64,000 bases of DNA from Neobacillus niacini (GTDB lineage Bacteria; Bacillota; Bacilli; Bacillales; Cytobacillaceae), in the NCBI RefSeq assembly GCF_023715785.1, contig NZ_JAMBOX010000002.1, forward strand, positions 1-64,000, in the 5' to 3' direction. Positions 61,439 through 64,000 of this stretch are shown here, piece after piece (positions within the stretch are counted from its first letter, which is position 1; the number at the start of each line of letters is the position of its first letter). The position numbers and the translations under genes are program-made. The notes beneath the pieces are model-generated. The model saw only the letters and a list, made by a program, of their open reading frames with translations. It had not been told where the DNA came from and did no database searches.

Positions 61439-62614
61439 CTAAACGGTTGGTGCCGTCTCTTTTTTACGCATTGCCTGCGGGATATAAACGCAGAATGGTT
61501 CACTTTCCAAATAATCGCCTGTTACGGCATAAGTTCTGGAGCGGGAACCGCCGCAAATTTTGTTATATTCGCAAACGCCGCATTTTCCTTTATAGTTGTC
61601 AGGCTGACGCAGTTCTTTAAACACTTTTGCCTCACGGTAAATTTCGGCAAGTGGAGTTTCTCTGACATTGCCACCGACAATCGGCAAGAGGCCGCTTGGC
61701 ATAACATCGCCGATATGGGAAACGAAGGCAAAGCCATTTCCATCGTTAACGCCCTTTGGTGCCCGCTTTAACCCGTCATGCATTGAAGCGAAGTCGGTGG
61801 TAATCGTGTCCTCGTAGTGAATATCGCCTCTTTCAATCAAATGATCGCGCATTTTCTCCTGAAGGACAACGCGGCGGTAATGCTGGGCTGCAGTTGTCTT
61901 AATATCATACGGTGCTGTTTTGCTTAATTCATATAGCCAGCGGAATACCTTTTCATGTTCAGCAGGGGAAATACAGGCATCCAATTGGCCTCTTCCGGTC
62001 GGTACCAGCAAGAAGATATACCACATCACAGCGCCAAGTTCCCCGACAAGCTTCGACATTTGTTCAAGTGAATCATAGTTGTAACGTGAAATAACTGTAT
62101 TGATTTGCACCGGCATTTCCAACTCATTCAGGTATTTGATTTTCTCAACTGTAAGATCGAATGACCCAGGTGTACCGCGGAAATGGTCATGAATTTCCGG
62201 TGTCGGGCCGTCGAGGCTGAAACCCCAGCGGGATAGTCCAACTTCTTTGGCGCGTTTCATTTTTTCGATTGTAACATTAGCAGTGGCACTTGGTGTCATC
62301 GAAACACGCATACCTTTTCTAACTGCATAATCCGCAAGGTCAAATAAGTCCTCACGCATCATGCAATCCCCGCCGGTAAATACCAGCATCGGATTATCCA
62401 TTTCATAAATCTGGTCAATCAGATTGATTCCTTCCTCATGAGACAGCTCGCGAGGGTCAGGCGTAAGCTGTGCATCAGCACGGCAGTGAACGCACTTTAA
62501 CTGACAAGCCCTCGTCACTTCCCAAATAACAATGAACGGGTTTTGGTCATAATCGATTGTCTTGCTCATTCCGTGTGGATGTCCTTTACTAATTCCTTGC
62601 ATTTTCATCACCAT
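61439..62614 (-). CDS. Radical SAM/SPASM protein, TIGR04053-like
   Basis: A 391-residue enzyme. The radical SAM cluster ligands are C37, C41 and C44 (C-x3-C-x2-C in RACQLKCVHCRAD). The barrel includes VFTGGDCMMREDL and FSLDGPTPEIHDHFRG. A C-terminal SPASM-type region holds CGVCEYNKICGGSRSR and a further Cys near SEPFCVY, for an auxiliary iron-sulfur cluster. It is close to the NirJ/AhbD heme-modifying enzymes and to the TIGR04053 group. No heme genes are near, so the substrate is open. Start between 62605 and 62614. Confidence 0.85.
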   Translation of the reverse strand: MVMKMQGISKGHPHGMSKTIDYDQNPFIVIWEVTRACQLKCVHCRADAQLTPDPRELSHEEGINLIDQIYEMDNPMLVFTGGDCMMREDLFDLADYAVRKGMRVSMTPSATANVTIEKMKRAKEVGLSRWGFSLDGPTPEIHDHFRGTPGSFDLTVEKIKYLNELEMPVQINTVISRYNYDSLEQMSKLVGELGAVMWYIFLLVPTGRGQLDACISPAEHEKVFRWLYELSKTAPYDIKTTAAQHYRRVVLQEKMRDHLIERGDIHYEDTITTDFASMHDGLKRAPKGVNDGNGFAFVSHIGDVMPSGLLPIVGGNVRETPLAEIYREAKVFKELRQPDNYKGKCGVCEYNKICGGSRSRTYAVTGDYLESEPFCVYIPQAMRKKETAPTV

Positions 62615-62727
62615 GCTTTATTTGATTTTTGTATAGGAAAATATGTCTATAGGTTTATTATAAATTTGTTATTAAAATGTGCATGGCAGGTTTGTTACAA
62701 TATTTCTACATTATGAAAGCTAGAAAT

Positions 62728-62762
62728 AAAAAAATCCGCTTAGATGAAAGCGGATTTTTTTG
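62728..62762. terminator. Bidirectional terminator
   Basis: A 13-bp A/T-flanked stem (62728-62741 with 62748-62760) lies just past the stop of the 62763-63113 gene and reads as a terminator on both strands. Confidence 0.75.
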
Positions 62763-63113
62763 TTAGCTAATTTTTTGTACAGACTGGTCGTTTTGATTTT
62801 CAATGACGATAATTTCTTTAAAGTAACTTTTAAGAATCAGCCATTTTGCTGGATAGGTAAACATGAAATCTTCAATTACCTGCTGGGAATAATGGATCAA
62901 GCAGTCAAATTGACTTTTGACCTTTTTTAAATCATATAAAAGGGCATGCGGAATGGTGTAATAGTCATTTAATTGATAGGGATTCAGCTTGATGGCTTGA
63001 ATTTTTTGTTCTCTCATAAAATTCTCGATAGCATGTTCTTGCAATCTGATGCTTTCTTCCTTGGACAATCCGTTAATAGTGATACGGTCATTTATAAAAT
63101 AAATTCCCTTCAA
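62763..63113 (-). CDS. Hypothetical protein, 116 residues
   Basis: A soluble protein with a mixed helix/strand pattern (GIYFINDRITINGLSKEESIRLQEHAIENFM, then LNPYQLNDYYTIPHALLYDLKKVKSQFDCLIHYS). It has no signal peptide and one Cys. The N-terminal half recalls small recombination- or sporulation-associated Bacillus proteins, but I cannot name a family. ATG start behind AGGTGTTATTG; monocistronic with a strong terminator. Confidence 0.6.
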   Translation of the reverse strand: MKGIYFINDRITINGLSKEESIRLQEHAIENFMREQKIQAIKLNPYQLNDYYTIPHALLYDLKKVKSQFDCLIHYSQQVIEDFMFTYPAKWLILKSYFKEIIVIENQNDQSVQKIS

Positions 63114-63185
63114 TCAATAACACCTGCTTTTCAACCTTTTTTACTGTTATTGACAGGGATTGGTAGAAGTATACCTAAAAAAATA

Positions 63186-63203
63186 GGCCCGGCATATGCC
63201 GGG
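63186..63203 (-). terminator. Palindromic hairpin, probable terminator
   Basis: GCCCGGCATATGCCGGGC is a perfect palindrome followed on the minus strand by CTATTTTTTT. It lies about 120 bases past the stop of the MFS gene, leaving a long 3' untranslated stretch or room for a small RNA. Confidence 0.6.
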
Positions 63204-63324
63204 CTTCAAGCAACATCTATATAAAAGGGGGCGGAGGTTGAAGGGCTCTAACTGAGAACCCATTACCATCATAGCGGTTAAATATGAACAAACTATGAAG
63301 GAAGCATGAAGAGTTTAAGAAATA

Positions 63325-64000
63325 TTAGACACGCTTTATTTTAAAAAGGTTTAGTGTTTCTCTTGAAAACCATAGGCTCATTATAAAACTCACGGTGCCT
63401 GTAAAGATTAGCACTTTCCCGACGGTTATTATACTTTCTGAGGAAATATTTTCACCAAAAATCAAGCCAAGGATAATGGTCGAAAAAATCGACCCTAAAT
63501 AGCGGCAGGTTTGAAACAATCCCGATGTCGTGCCAACAATTTCCTTCGGGCTTTCCCTCAGCATCGCGACTTGCAGTACGACATTGCCAATACCATAGCT
63601 TAACCCCATTAGCGCCAAGATGAATCCTAACACCAGATAGGAAGCCCCAGGAAAAAAGAAGGTAAACGCAGTCGCGCCAATAATAGAAATAAACGCACCG
63701 ATCATGATCGGTTGGTATACGCCTGCTTTATCAATCCACTTTCCTGCAATGGTTGAAATCAAAATACTGACGCCAGACATGAACAGCATCAATACTCCGC
63801 TTTTTTCAACACTTAAGCGCAGCACCTCTTGAAAATAGCTGGGGAGACCAAAAAATAAACAGTAAAAAAAGATATTTAACACAATAAACTGCAAATAAAC
63901 CATTGTCAGTTGCGGATGGGTTTTAAAAATCCGAATATCGATAAAAGGTTCTCGAACTCTTAATTCCCGCCAGGCAAACAACCCAAAGAAAAATAGTCCT
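63325..64000 (-). CDS. MFS transporter, DHA2/EmrB-like (partial, cut by window edge)
   Basis: The visible 224 codons are the C-terminal half of a 14-helix drug:proton antiporter. REPFIDIRIFKTHPQLTMVYLQF is typical of the loop before the last block, and about six membrane segments follow up to residue 205. The frame stays open to base 64000, so the N-terminal half lies outside the window. Such proteins export drugs or metabolites. No regulator is visible on this side. Confidence 0.85.
   Translation of the reverse strand, partial: GLFFFGLFAWRELRVREPFIDIRIFKTHPQLTMVYLQFIVLNIFFYCLFFGLPSYFQEVLRLSVEKSGVLMLFMSGVSILISTIAGKWIDKAGVYQPIMIGAFISIIGATAFTFFFPGASYLVLGFILALMGLSYGIGNVVLQVAMLRESPKEIVGTTSGLFQTCRYLGSIFSTIILGLIFGENISSESIITVGKVLIFTGTVSFIMSLWFSRETLNLFKIKRV

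Overview
The window looks like chromosomal DNA of an aerobic, endospore-forming Bacillaceae (Bacillus/Neobacillus/Mesobacillus-like). This rests on low-to-moderate GC, strong GGAGG-type ribosome binding sites, frequent TTG/GTG starts, sigma-A promoters with 17-bp spacers, a spore-germinant-receptor operon, a dpp-ykf operon laid out as in Bacillus subtilis, a T-box leader, and Rex- and Fnr-type operators. I saw no rRNA, tRNA, prophage, IS element or CRISPR array.

Layout. 1-3650: a Bacillaceae-type intergenic repeat, a small NIPSNAP-like protein, a VanW-type lipoprotein behind an ECF-like promoter, two small proteins, and a PadR/HAAS regulator pair with a clear operator. 3.7-8.5 kb: a DUF4173-type membrane protein, an AIM24-family protein, a candidate small RNA with its own promoter and terminator, and a SulP transporter co-transcribed with an ArsR-type regulator. 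8.6-15.5 kb: an orphan B12-binding/radical SAM enzyme, a cold-shock protein with a long leader, and sbcD-sbcC. 15.6-24.2 kb: an FAD dehydrogenase, a frameshifted uracil-DNA-glycosylase-like gene, HAD and alpha/beta hydrolases, two converging GNAT genes (one frameshifted), a lipoprotein, type II pantothenate kinase and SelB. 24.3-25.9 kb: a TerD/zinc-ribbon/TerB fusion with a Q/N-rich linker. 26-36.3 kb: the complete dppABCDE-ykfABCD muropeptide and dipeptide uptake and recycling operon, plus a cytosolic serine hydrolase. 36.3-45 kb: an AGCS symporter, marR-MMPL with promoter and operator, a membrane-cupredoxin protein, and a T-box-controlled second-type ProRS whose leader carries a repeat. 45-54.5 kb: GNAT, DUF218, flavohemoglobin (Fnr-like site), DegV, SGNH hydrolase, an ABC exporter pair, NDH-2 (two Rex-like boxes), a His-rich secreted protein, a 41-aa protein and TatA. 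54.5-64 kb: an M42 peptidase, CorA next to a divergent CorA-like protein, a decayed gerA-gerB-gerC operon, a TIGR04053-like radical SAM/SPASM protein, and an MFS transporter cut by the window edge.

How the genes work together. DppA-E import and trim peptides, YkfA/B/C split cell-wall tripeptides and epimerise the Glu residue, and YkfD supplies a second transporter ATPase. A terminator-like hairpin after dppE probably lowers expression of the ykf half. Several respiratory and redox genes carry recognisable sites: hmp has an Fnr-type palindrome centred close to -41.5, and the NADH dehydrogenase has two Rex-type boxes. The germination operon carries a frameshift in the A gene, a large internal deletion in B, and a stop plus a frameshift in C. 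It is almost certainly dead. Two other single-base frameshifts (uracil-DNA-glycosylase-like, GNAT) may be real or may be assembly errors.

No large unknown defence or mobile system is evident. The most interesting unexplained items are the candidate small RNA beside sulP, the TerD-zinc ribbon-TerB fusion, the orphan B12/radical SAM enzyme, the divergent CorA-like partner, and the repeat lodged in the proS leader.
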